The notes under the pieces were generated by a model. The model had not been told where the DNA came from. It worked only from the letters and a program-made list of their open reading frames with translations, and did not search any database. From contig NZ_AOIU01000049.1 of the NCBI RefSeq assembly GCF_000337455.1, forward strand, positions 37,061 to 101,060: a stretch of 64,000 nt of DNA, given 5' to 3'. The first letter of the stretch is position 1, and each line of letters begins with the position of its first letter. The stretch is from Halosimplex carlsbadense 2-9-1 (GTDB lineage: Archaea; Halobacteriota; Halobacteria; Halobacteriales; Haloarculaceae). Shown piece by piece: positions 26,609 to 35,465 of the stretch. Position numbers and translations under genes: made by a program.

Positions 26609-29600
26609 CGAATGATCACCCCCGAATCAACCGTCTCGATATCCAGCTCTCGGTTCTCTACGAGCCGTTCGAGACGTTGATTGATAGCCTGCCTGTCGTC
26701 CGGAAGGGCCCCGATCCGGTCCACTTCGTCAGGTTCCAGATCCCCGACGATTGTCGAGAACCGTTCGAGTCTAGACTCCAGTACAGCGATATCGTCGTCG
26801 ATAGCCTCTTCACGAGACTCAACGGCTGAGACATCATCAGCCGCCGAAACGAGCGTGTCTTCGTCGTCAGCGCCGAGTACGGAGACTGTTTCCTCGATGG
26901 TATGGTACCACCGACGAAGCTCTCGGAGTGGCGTGATGTATGTCCGCTCAAACGCAGGCTGCACACTTGTCGGAAGTTCCGTCGCGTCAACGATCCAGGG
27001 GTGGTCTTCGAGACGCTCCACGAACGCACCGAGGCCTTGGTCGTCGACATACTCGTCCCACGATCGCTGAAGCTCGTCGCTGAGTCCCGTGGCCGTCTCG
27101 CCGACTAACACCTTCCACCCCTCGGTCGTCCACCAACGCCCTTCGAACGTCGCGAGCGCATCACGTTGTTCCTCTACCAATGACTGAGCATTCTCGTCAA
27201 TCCATTCGAACTCATTATCGCCCAGAAGGAGATGCACATCGAAGCGGTAGAGTGACACCAGCCGACGATTCCAAACGTCTACAACTTCATCGAGCCATTC
27301 CTGTTCGTCGTTGGTCTGTTCAATGGCATCTCCGAGTCCGTCGCCCTGCGACCTGACGACAGCGAGACGATCCGAAGTGGCGTCAATCCGTTCAGATAGC
27401 TCGTCAGCGAGAGACTCCAGAAGGCTTCTGACGGCTTTTGACCGGATGTCGGTGTCGGCAATGAGCTGGATATCCTCTCGAAGACCAGTGAGCGCCGAGT
27501 GGAGCTGCTGATTTGCTTCCTGAAGGTTGATCAGTCCGTCAGCGACTGTCTCTGTGGTTTCTTTGAAGCCACCCTTTTCGAGGAGCTTCCCGATCGGTTC
27601 GCGTGGGAGGAGTTTCAGCCTCGTCGTCGAAAGCCGGTTCTGATCCAACACCACCGAATTTTCGAGGGTATTCCCGTCTTCTTCGATGGGAACAAGCCGT
27701 CCTTCCCGACAGAAGCCCCAGATAATGGCGCACAGTGCCGGACGAGCGTCGTCGTAGAACGGCTTTTTGTCTGCAATTCCATCGAGGACCGTATTCAGGT
27801 TCAAGCCGTCTTCTTTGTCCTTTAGCTGTCGACCGGTGAGCGCCATCACGTTGCTCTGTATCGTTTTCTTCCCTTGGCTTGCCGTTGGGTCAGAAGACGG
27901 TACTTGAATCGTATGTGCCCATGCTGGCAGCGGATCTTCGGTGGAAAGCTCTGCGAGTTCCTGGAGACGATCTTCGTCCACTTGGAGCATCATAGGGTGG
28001 AAGTCATCTGGATACCCTACGTCGACTGCAGTCTGCACTGCCTTCGAGAGACTTCCAATATCCGTTCGATCTTTTACGGTGTAGGAACCGCTTTGCATGG
28101 CGCTGACGAGCTTACTCTTGACAGCACTGGCTCGCCGTTCGAGGTCACGTTCGACCGCTGAGGGGGCATTGTGTGTCGAAATAGCGTCTCGAAGCGCCCA
28201 CCACTCAACGAGATGCTTACGAAGGTCTTCGAGGCCGTCGGTATCGATTTCCCAGTAGAGGGTTTCCCCATCCCCGTTGTCAGACGGATAGTCGGGATGA
28301 ACACCCAGCACTGCGATGGAAACCTCTAGCCCTCCTTCAGCCTCTGTAGTCGTCTCAAAGTCTTCCCCGTCGATACGATACTTGTATGCAACGGGGTATT
28401 CGTCACCAGAGTCGCTATATGGAACGGACTCGGGGAGAGCGAGGTCCTGAATGATACGCTCCCAAAGATGCTCATCTAACGCATGGAGGATGGCATCCCA
28501 ATCTGGATTCTCCTCGTTTGCTTCCGTGTCATCGTAGATCAGGCGCTCTTCCTGTGTGGCGAACCGGTATCTTGCGCCAGATTCGTCCTCAGTGGGTCGA
28601 ATGAACTTCTGAAGCCGACCGAGTGATTCTTCGACCCGATTTTGCGTGCTGATCCACGACCGCCCGTTAAGATCGGACATGACCGAGACAGCGATGTTCC
28701 CTTCGTTCAGGGGGACGATGTCGTGGACGTGCTGTAGTAACAGAACTGCCTTCGCTACAGCAAGGTCGAACTCTTCAAGATTCCCGTCTTCAACCTCATC
28801 TGCGATCCCACGGGTCGTGTCCGATCCCTCGATGACTCGCATGTCCTGAGTGAGGATCTCGCGAAGCTCTGGCTTGACTAACTCGTAGAAATCGACCAAG
28901 GTAATGACGTGGTCGGGTTTCCCATCCTCAATCCAGCGCTGGAGGAGGTTGTGCATGAGCGCGAGGATTGCGCGAGCAGTTCCTGAAAAGATCGACTTTG
29001 CGGGATCTGTGGCTTCTCGCCTGAGATTAAACAGTATCTCGAGAAAGAGCGGTGCGTGATAGGGGAGGAAGGGATAGAACTCGACGAGTGCATCTTCGTC
29101 GATGCTGTCGAGTGGTGGCTTTGTGTTCTGTTTAATTTCGTTGTATACCAGTGATTCTGTGGGCTTCACAGAGGCAGTTTCGAGCACCTCATCGACTCGG
29201 GATTCGCCCTGGTCGGACTTCTCGAAGAGACGACGCTTGGCGATATCACCTACATGCTTACTGGGAAGTTGATAACGGTGTGGGAATCGATCCTTGACGA
29301 TGCTAAAGTCTGCACCGTGTGCGGCGAACTTCGGCTGCACGTCTTCGATTTTCGCCTGAGCAGTGGCGACTAACTGAATATCACCATCACCGATATCGTC
29401 GATATTTTCTGCGAGCGTCTGAAGTTCGGTCAAGCGCTCGAAGTCAGTCCCGATGAAGAGACTCACTTCGTCAAGGAGTAAAACCAGTTTTACTGGTTTC
29501 TCTAGTTCTTCCTCCCGCTCTGCGCGCAATTGATCTAACCGAGTCACCACCTCTTCTGGATCGATGTCAGAGGGTTGAAGATCGGTATACCCGTCCCGGG

Positions 29601-30324
29601 TTTCGTTGACTTCCTCGAAGAGCTTCGGGAGAACCACATCTGCCAGTGCGTTATATCTCTGGATGTCTTCCCAGAGGTTCTCCGTATCCAAGTCGTACCC
29701 ACTAGGTCCGGCCGCGACTGTTTCAAGCGCGTCCTGCGCACGAGTCTGTCGTTCAGGCCATGCGTCGGTCGTCCGGAACCACTTCTCGAAATACGCTACA
29801 TCGAGTTGGGAGGAGAGTCCCTTCGAGATATCGTCGTCAACTCCGGTCAGATCGGGATCCTGATGGGCATGCCTGAGAACGATCTCACTGAAGCTCCGCT
29901 GCTTCTGCCCCTGATACTTGAGAAGATTGATCGAGACAGGAATCACGTAATACTCGTCGTGGATTGTACGCCAGTGGTCACGCAATTGGTCCACATCGTC
30001 GTCTTCTGCTACTTGCGTAAGGTTGTCCCAGACGTCGTCGTATCGTCCGTCGAGCCAGTCGGAGTCGAGTAGTCCGTCGAGGACGGTCAGCAGGTGGCTC
30101 TTCCCACTGCCGTAATAGCCATAGAGCCAATAGTTCGAACCTGTACGCATATCGTCTGCCTGTCCAAGTGTCCGATCGACGAAGTCTCGGATAAAGCGCT
30201 GGGAGTCCGCAGTCACGTGGTATGACTGGATGGCGCGTTCGCGATGATCGCGCTCATCCCTGTCGATGCGAACTGATTCCTCGAAGTCTTCTGGAAGGTC
30301 TTCGAACCAACTCGCATCGACCAT
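26605..30324 (-). CDS. brxC: BrxC/PglY-like ATPase, copy 1
   Basis: A 1,239-residue P-loop ATPase, taking ATG 30324, which shares one base with the brxA stop (TGATG) and is preceded by a strong GGAGGTG ribosome-binding sequence. An upstream ATG at 30351 would give nine extra residues inside brxA and is less likely. Walker A is GYYGSGKSHLL (residues ~69-79) and Walker B is LVLLLDEVSLFIG (near 275), with DFERLTELQ following. BrxC proteins are the large ATPases of BREX. The copy closest to BrxA is probably the canonical one, since BrxA, BrxC and BrxB are encoded together in several types. Confidence 0.88.
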   Translation of the reverse strand: MVDASWFEDLPEDFEESVRIDRDERDHRERAIQSYHVTADSQRFIRDFVDRTLGQADDMRTGSNYWLYGYYGSGKSHLLTVLDGLLDSDWLDGRYDDVWDNLTQVAEDDDVDQLRDHWRTIHDEYYVIPVSINLLKYQGQKQRSFSEIVLRHAHQDPDLTGVDDDISKGLSSQLDVAYFEKWFRTTDAWPERQTRAQDALETVAAGPSGYDLDTENLWEDIQRYNALADVVLPKLFEEVNETRDGYTDLQPSDIDPEEVVTRLDQLRAEREEELEKPVKLVLLLDEVSLFIGTDFERLTELQTLAENIDDIGDGDIQLVATAQAKIEDVQPKFAAHGADFSIVKDRFPHRYQLPSKHVGDIAKRRLFEKSDQGESRVDEVLETASVKPTESLVYNEIKQNTKPPLDSIDEDALVEFYPFLPYHAPLFLEILFNLRREATDPAKSIFSGTARAILALMHNLLQRWIEDGKPDHVITLVDFYELVKPELREILTQDMRVIEGSDTTRGIADEVEDGNLEEFDLAVAKAVLLLQHVHDIVPLNEGNIAVSVMSDLNGRSWISTQNRVEESLGRLQKFIRPTEDESGARYRFATQEERLIYDDTEANEENPDWDAILHALDEHLWERIIQDLALPESVPYSDSGDEYPVAYKYRIDGEDFETTTEAEGGLEVSIAVLGVHPDYPSDNGDGETLYWEIDTDGLEDLRKHLVEWWALRDAISTHNAPSAVERDLERRASAVKSKLVSAMQSGSYTVKDRTDIGSLSKAVQTAVDVGYPDDFHPMMLQVDEDRLQELAELSTEDPLPAWAHTIQVPSSDPTASQGKKTIQSNVMALTGRQLKDKEDGLNLNTVLDGIADKKPFYDDARPALCAIIWGFCREGRLVPIEEDGNTLENSVVLDQNRLSTTRLKLLPREPIGKLLEKGGFKETTETVADGLINLQEANQQLHSALTGLREDIQLIADTDIRSKAVRSLLESLADELSERIDATSDRLAVVRSQGDGLGDAIEQTNDEQEWLDEVVDVWNRRLVSLYRFDVHLLLGDNEFEWIDENAQSLVEEQRDALATFEGRWWTTEGWKVLVGETATGLSDELQRSWDEYVDDQGLGAFVERLEDHPWIVDATELPTSVQPAFERTYITPLRELRRWYHTIEETVSVLGADDEDTLVSAADDVSAVESREEAIDDDIAVLESRLERFSTIVGDLEPDEVDRIGALPDDRQAINQRLERLVENRELDIETVDSGVIIR

Positions 30325-31163
30325 CAACTGACACCTCCCCTGGAGATCCACGAATACGGTTTCTCAGCAGGGCGGAGATCAAGGTCACCGTGGAGTTCGA
30401 GATACTCCCATGCAGAGGTGCTAGCAGCTCGGTCAAACAGTTCTTCCCAGCGGTTCTCTGGTTGGAAGAGGTATAGGAACCCTCGTGGGGAGGTGATCCA
30501 TTCCTCGTCGCCAATTTCGTATGAATAATCCATTGCTACGAGTAGCGGCACAGTCCCTACAGAAGGAGTTGCTCCAGTCACTGCTTGTTGGCCCTCGAGA
30601 ACCCCTATCTCGCGCATCACTGACCGGATCCCTTCGCACCAACGCTCAGTTGTCGATTCTGCATAATCGAAGCTGCTGCCGTCAGAATACGTCAAGCTGT
30701 TGAGGATCTCTATGAGAGTTTCGTTAGAGAAGTCCAATGGTTTTGCCTCCTCGGAAACAAGACGGTCGCTGTATTCGGTGACGACGTATCGAACCAAGGT
30801 ATCGTCGGAAACAAGATACAGATAGAGGATTTGTGCTTTGTCTCGTGTCGTCTCACATTGCTCGAACACCTGGGGGAGCAAACTGGGGTTCGGGAGCGTT
30901 GGCGGTGCGTTCTTGAAGCGAGATGTGAGGACCCGAAATATTTTCTGCGAGCTTCCCCGTGTACTCCGATTCGATAGGCGTTCGTCGAACCAGATGTTCT
31001 TCACTTCGTTCCAGTTTCCGTGATCTGCATACAGTCGAGTGAGCTCTTCGGCTCGCTCAACGAGGAGACCACACATCGTTAGATCCATGTTGACTTCGTC
31101 TGGTGAGATCGTCCCAGACAAAGAGGGGATGGGCGCGTCACCGCCGTCGGATATGAGGGTCAT
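30324..31163 (-). CDS. brxA: BrxA (DUF1819 family)
   Basis: A 279-residue protein with the DUF1819 C-terminal signature: NRWEELFDRAASTSAWEYL, then LDLRP and AEKPYSW, matching the conserved W-x-x-LF and LRP positions. BrxA of other types is a small helical DNA-binding protein similar in shape to NusB; this one is longer than the usual ~200 residues, with extra sequence at the N-terminus. It is the first gene of the brxA-brxC-brxB-brxC set, with overlapping junctions throughout. A TATA-like box centred 29 nt before ATG 31163 supports this start and a leaderless message. Confidence 0.8.
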   Translation of the reverse strand: MTLISDGGDAPIPSLSGTISPDEVNMDLTMCGLLVERAEELTRLYADHGNWNEVKNIWFDERLSNRSTRGSSQKIFRVLTSRFKNAPPTLPNPSLLPQVFEQCETTRDKAQILYLYLVSDDTLVRYVVTEYSDRLVSEEAKPLDFSNETLIEILNSLTYSDGSSFDYAESTTERWCEGIRSVMREIGVLEGQQAVTGATPSVGTVPLLVAMDYSYEIGDEEWITSPRGFLYLFQPENRWEELFDRAASTSAWEYLELHGDLDLRPAEKPYSWISRGGVS

Positions 31164-31187
31164 GTATGGGTGGATTGAACGGACCTA

Positions 31188-31195
31188 CTTTATGT
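31188..31195 (-). promoter_or_regulatory. TATA-like box of the brxA-brxC-brxB-brxC operon
   Basis: Minus-strand ACATAAAG centred about 29 nt before the brxA ATG, in the 63-bp gap after the ATPase-HTH gene. The spacing fits an archaeal promoter with little or no leader, so the four Brx genes can be transcribed separately from the gene before them. Confidence 0.55.
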
Positions 31196-31226
31196 TTCGT
31201 CTATCATAGCATACCCACTCAGAACC

Positions 31227-32939
31227 TTAGCAGATGAGCAAGAAGAGCCAGTACGGCAAATAACAAAGCTTCCAGCCATCTTTCTCGATCACGAGGGACT
31301 CGCTTTTTACCAGGTCTTTCGGGAGGCTATCTGTGACAATAAACCGGAAAGGCGCCTGATACTCGAGGTCGATGAGATCCTCCCCATCTTCCTGAGGATG
31401 TTTCCCGACAGATGGGTCAAATTCCGACGCGATCGATGTTGACTCGCCGGTATGTGGGTGGTAGGAGAGTACCAGTGGGAGGACCAATTCGTCATTTCGG
31501 AGGACGTAATCCACCGTCCCGGCTTCAGTCTCACAGTATTCGACTTGTGGGTCTTCTCCCTCGAAATCATCCTCGACTTGGTATGCAAGCCGCTTGGCGT
31601 GGTCGAAACCGACAGTTCGAGCTAGTTTATACTCGAAGTCGTGATTGAGTCGCCCCGTTGGCTCGTACGATTCGAATCCGAAGTGTTCCTGCCGCTGTGA
31701 GAGGAGAACGACGTGCCGAGGATTACGCAGATAGAGTCGGGTCCGCCGGTATCGCTGTAGAGAGTAATCGTGTGATTCCGAAACTGAGAGCCCTTCGTCA
31801 AGAAGGGAGAGATACGTGTCAACGGTACGGCGGTCCACACCGAGTCGTTCGCTTATGTCAGTGTACTTTAGCTCCTGCCCAGCACGGCTCGCTGCAAGCG
31901 ATGCGAGCCGATGGAGGTTCTCCGGGTTCTTGATCGATTCATACTGTGCAAGTTCTTTGTAGAGGTAGAGCAGGAAATGCGAGTGGACGAGTTCGTTGTT
32001 TACGGAGTAGTCGGGGACTCGCTGGAACAACCCTCCTTTCTGCAAGTATCGCCGTGCAGCTTCGTGTAGTCCGTCCCGGTCAGCCTCAGAGAGTACGTTG
32101 TAGTGAAGATCTTCAAGGGCTTCGATAGCGTCTGGGAGCGCTGTGGCATCTGATAGGTTATTTCGAACGTCGCTGATTAACGAATTGTCCTCATCGAAGC
32201 TTGTCGTCCGGTGCGTTTCGACTATCGATGCGAGATCCGAATCGACGTCTTCGAACACGGACTTGTTGTAGACCCCGTGTTGAACGGTATCGATGAATTT
32301 CATCGGAAGCATAGGTCTAGCCCACTTCACCTGGACCTCGTCACTGCCAGTGACCTCCTCCATATCCACTTCAGATTCAACGATCCCTGTGACTACAAGA
32401 GACGTGTCGTCGTCGATAAGATCGAGAAGCTGCTGTTTCTCTTCACCTTCGAGGCGGAGTGCGCCGACGTCGTCAAGTAAAATGAACTTCCGACCGGTCC
32501 GTGGGGCAATATGGGTATAGAAGTAATCAACAACATTGCCGAGTGCTGCCATGGCATCTTCCGAAGGCTCAAGATGGTAAAGCGAGTCCTCCAACGGAAT
32601 GTACAGGACTTGTCGAGGATCAATACTACCGACGAGTTCTAAGTCGCGGTGGCTCGGGTCGAATGCCACCGTGTCCTCACGAAGAAGAGCTGCAACAATC
32701 TGTAGTAATAATGTGGTCTTTCCTATCCCCGTTGGTCCGTAGATTGGATAAACGAGACCATCCGTTTCTCCATCGTGTTCTCTATCGAGTTGTTTGAGGC
32801 AATTCACGACGTCGGAACGTGGCTCAAGCTCCGTGACCTCGGTGAGATCTGACGGACTGCCGGTTTCCCCATCCCACCATTGGTTATGCTGCTTTGCATC
32901 TTCGAGGAAAGAAGCGGTAGACTCAGACGACTCCATCAT
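31227..32939 (-). CDS. AAA ATPase with HTH (COG1373/DUF4143-like)
   Basis: A 570-residue protein. The N-terminal ATPase has Walker A YGPTGIGKTTLL (near residue 70), Walker B KFILLDDVGAL and a sensor-like SLVVTGIVES. A winged-helix region follows (YTDISERLGVDRRTVDTYL), then a C-terminal part of the DUF4143 type ending in a probable nuclease-like fold (VDYVLRNDELVLPL). Such proteins are widespread in archaea and often have no known function. It is transcribed toward brxA with a 63-nt gap, so it may control or support BREX; the HTH would allow DNA binding. A TATA-like TTATTTAT is centred 28 nt before ATG 32939. Confidence 0.7.
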   Translation of the reverse strand: MMESSESTASFLEDAKQHNQWWDGETGSPSDLTEVTELEPRSDVVNCLKQLDREHDGETDGLVYPIYGPTGIGKTTLLLQIVAALLREDTVAFDPSHRDLELVGSIDPRQVLYIPLEDSLYHLEPSEDAMAALGNVVDYFYTHIAPRTGRKFILLDDVGALRLEGEEKQQLLDLIDDDTSLVVTGIVESEVDMEEVTGSDEVQVKWARPMLPMKFIDTVQHGVYNKSVFEDVDSDLASIVETHRTTSFDEDNSLISDVRNNLSDATALPDAIEALEDLHYNVLSEADRDGLHEAARRYLQKGGLFQRVPDYSVNNELVHSHFLLYLYKELAQYESIKNPENLHRLASLAASRAGQELKYTDISERLGVDRRTVDTYLSLLDEGLSVSESHDYSLQRYRRTRLYLRNPRHVVLLSQRQEHFGFESYEPTGRLNHDFEYKLARTVGFDHAKRLAYQVEDDFEGEDPQVEYCETEAGTVDYVLRNDELVLPLVLSYHPHTGESTSIASEFDPSVGKHPQEDGEDLIDLEYQAPFRFIVTDSLPKDLVKSESLVIEKDGWKLCYLPYWLFLLIC

Positions 32940-32963
32940 GTTGCTCTATCCTCCGTGCTGGAC

Positions 32964-32971
32964 ATAAATAA
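32964..32971 (-). promoter_or_regulatory. TATA-like box of the ATPase-HTH gene
   Basis: Minus-strand TTATTTAT, centred 28 nt before ATG 32939, the expected position for an archaeal promoter without a leader. Confidence 0.55.
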
Positions 32972-33036
32972 TCATTCGTTCTGATGTCGCAAATCTGTGG
33001 ATTTCTGTAATGTAATGCACTGGTTAATCCGTGGGT

Positions 33037-35334
33037 TCATTGGTCGGTCAGGTGATGTTCGAGCGCAACCTGTACAATCTGGTCGGGATCGGTGACTGCG
33101 GAGTCATCATTTTCAGCGATGGCGTCTACGAGAGGCACGAAGGTATCGAAACCAGCGACTGATATCGTTCGAGCCTCGGGGTCGATGCCTAGACCCTTAT
33201 AGAGAGCCCGTCTGACAAAAGTCGATACATCTGCATCGTCAGCCATTGACTGTTCGATTACCTGCTCTAGAGCGGAATCCGCATCGATAGTTGTCGCCGG
33301 CGCATCTGGCTCAATGTGGACGTTGTCGCCACGAAGGACGGCAGCCAATAGTTCCTCGACGGCGTCCGCGACGACAGCGTCGATAGTTGTCCCGCAGTCG
33401 TCGGCGTACTCGGCTGCGAGTGACCTGACGACGGGATCTATCTCAACGGTCGTGGCATCGTCAGCGCCGCTTTCCATGGCCGCTGAGGACCGAACACCGG
33501 ACACAGACTGCTCGCTAGCGCCGTCGTTATCTATCGGTTCCTCCGTTGTTTCCTCCCGAGTCTGCTTAGGCTCACCGCGTTCGTCCGCCTCGATCGATCC
33601 AGTGGATTCGTTCGACCCAGTAACAGACTCCAAGCGCTCGCCGGCATCGGTACCGTCCTCGTCGTACGTGTTTACGTCGTCTTTTGGAGTTGGCTCTGGC
33701 GCCGTATCAACGGATTCGGGAGCGCTATCGTTCGTCATATCCGCTTCGGCGCTCAGCGCTACCTGCGGAGAGACCGTGTCGAAAAGTTCCTCGGACTGGT
33801 CCACATCGCCCGTGTCCACTGTAACACGGGCGCGCTTTTGTTCGCTGATGGCCGGGCCCGTCGTCTCGTACAGTCCACCGTCGGCAACGGTCGCCCGACG
33901 TTCACCACCGGAACTGCCACTCGCCTCCGCGTTCGGAGTCGGCTGGGACGTGGTTTCCGGGGCAGGCCGGCCTGTCCGAAGCCGCTTGCGGAGGCGCTTC
34001 ACGTCGACACCTTCGGCCGCGAGATCGATCTGGTCACGTCTCCCGATTTCCGGTAGCGACAGCTGTTCGAGGAGCCCGTCGTTGCTCGCGGCTACTGTTC
34101 GAGACTGCTCACGTCCCCGAACGCGGCTGTGGGTTTTTTCGCCGACCCACGGCGGGGCTACGATGGAACCGTCTCGGAAGAGTGTCTGTTCAGTCGCGTC
34201 GCCGTTCGCCCACGTATAGGCGTCCCACTTGTCCTTGTACCGTTCAGTTGCGCGGCCGTGCTGATGTTCGACGACGACGTGGATCGGCGAGATAGCGTCG
34301 ACAACGTCGTCGAGGACGTCCTCGGACGGGTGATTCGTAAACATCGTCGAGAAGACCGTCCCTTTCGCGTCGCCACTGTCTTTCGCGTCGGTGTTCCCGC
34401 CCTGAACTTGCACGAGCGTCGCGTTTGGGTCTTCCTCGATCGCTCGGAAGAGCCGAGCGCTACTGCCCTCGACCGGGACCTCTGGTCCAGCGATGGTGAC
34501 GGCACCGGCGTTCAGACAGGTCTTCGGATCGGAGTACGTCGGAACGGTCTCGACGTTGTCGTGGTCGTAGCCGAGGCGGTCGTACAGTTTCGCCACCTGG
34601 CCGGCAAGAATCACCCGCACGGCCCGTTCGGTATCCCGCTCGACGCCCGCAAGGAGCGTCGCCAGGTGGACGCCGGTCAGCCCGCTCGTCGTACACAGCG
34701 TCGTCGATCCTTCGCTCGCTCGCTGAACGAGCGTTCCGACGGTTTCCGTGAGCTCGTCCTCGAAGTCATCGTTCGTCGCCGCCGTGAGGAAGACGGCGTC
34801 GATGTCGAAGTAGTTCTCCGGCTCGAAGCCGGGATACCCGCCGGCGTCCCGACAAGTGAAGTCTCCGGTCACGAGCGCGTGGAACGGATCTTCGTCGCCG
34901 ACCTCCACGAGGAATCCACACGCACCGGGTGCATGCCCTGCCGGAACGGGATGGACGCGGACAGTCCCGGCCACGACATCACGCCAGCCGTCGATCCCTT
35001 CGACATGTCCGAGTAGTGCTTCCGTCTCACTGAGTCCGTAGTGACGTTTGCCTTCGGCGAAGACGTCCTCGACTATCGCCGCTGTTCCCGGCGAGGTGAG
35101 AATCGGCGCTCGGTCACGGTGGGCGTCGTCCAGGGAACGGTAGTGGTCGACGTGTGCGTGCGTGAGGAGAATCGCTGCCAGATACTCGTCGTCACCGAGT
35201 AGTTCCCCGGCATCGACGCCATCTCCAGCGTCCACGAGAATGCACGGCGTACGCGCTTCGTGTTTTTCGCGAATACGCAAGAGGAACGATTCGTTCCCCG
35301 AATGCGGATTTGCGTGCTGGTAGGTAATCTCCAT
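33037..35334 (-). CDS. metallo-beta-lactamase/beta-CASP-like protein with long acidic tail
   Basis: A 765-residue protein from ATG 35334, chosen because a TATA-like AATATAG lies 26 nt upstream; longer starts at 35355 and 35382 exist. The N-terminal ~400 residues are a metallo-beta-lactamase fold: THAHVDH (HxHxDH, about residue 60), a later His in VPAGHAPGA, Asp in TGDFTCRD, and a closing EHQHG, as in beta-CASP nucleases such as RNase J and CPSF73. A ~220-residue Ser/Asp/Glu/Thr-rich linker follows, then a helical C-terminal domain of about 130 residues with two similar halves recalling ribbon-helix-helix proteins. It is divergent from the AddAB-like operon. Nuclease activity on RNA or DNA is likely; the tail is unusual. 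Confidence 0.7.
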   Translation of the reverse strand: MEITYQHANPHSGNESFLLRIREKHEARTPCILVDAGDGVDAGELLGDDEYLAAILLTHAHVDHYRSLDDAHRDRAPILTSPGTAAIVEDVFAEGKRHYGLSETEALLGHVEGIDGWRDVVAGTVRVHPVPAGHAPGACGFLVEVGDEDPFHALVTGDFTCRDAGGYPGFEPENYFDIDAVFLTAATNDDFEDELTETVGTLVQRASEGSTTLCTTSGLTGVHLATLLAGVERDTERAVRVILAGQVAKLYDRLGYDHDNVETVPTYSDPKTCLNAGAVTIAGPEVPVEGSSARLFRAIEEDPNATLVQVQGGNTDAKDSGDAKGTVFSTMFTNHPSEDVLDDVVDAISPIHVVVEHQHGRATERYKDKWDAYTWANGDATEQTLFRDGSIVAPPWVGEKTHSRVRGREQSRTVAASNDGLLEQLSLPEIGRRDQIDLAAEGVDVKRLRKRLRTGRPAPETTSQPTPNAEASGSSGGERRATVADGGLYETTGPAISEQKRARVTVDTGDVDQSEELFDTVSPQVALSAEADMTNDSAPESVDTAPEPTPKDDVNTYDEDGTDAGERLESVTGSNESTGSIEADERGEPKQTREETTEEPIDNDGASEQSVSGVRSSAAMESGADDATTVEIDPVVRSLAAEYADDCGTTIDAVVADAVEELLAAVLRGDNVHIEPDAPATTIDADSALEQVIEQSMADDADVSTFVRRALYKGLGIDPEARTISVAGFDTFVPLVDAIAENDDSAVTDPDQIVQVALEHHLTDQ

Positions 35335-35356
35335 GTATCTGAATTGTGAGTCCATC

Positions 35357-35363
35357 AATATAG
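35357..35363 (-). promoter_or_regulatory. TATA-like box of the metallo-beta-lactamase-fold gene
   Basis: CTATATT on the minus strand, centred 26 nt before ATG 35334. It decides the start among three in-frame ATGs, since it would lie within or too close to the two longer ones. Confidence 0.45.
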
Positions 35364-35465
35364 TTCTGTGGGTTAGGAACATCCCAATGTGTTAATCTCA
35401 GTAATAAACGAATCGCGGTGGCTAGTTTTATTTGGTGGGAGGTTATTGGTATGTGTTGAAAGCGC

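Noticed and set aside
33314..35016. Two long plus-strand frames (301 and 295 codons) opposite the metallo-beta-lactamase-fold gene.
   Set aside because: They are antisense to clear MBL motifs and an acidic linker; compositions are serine- or arginine-rich and typical of shadow frames.
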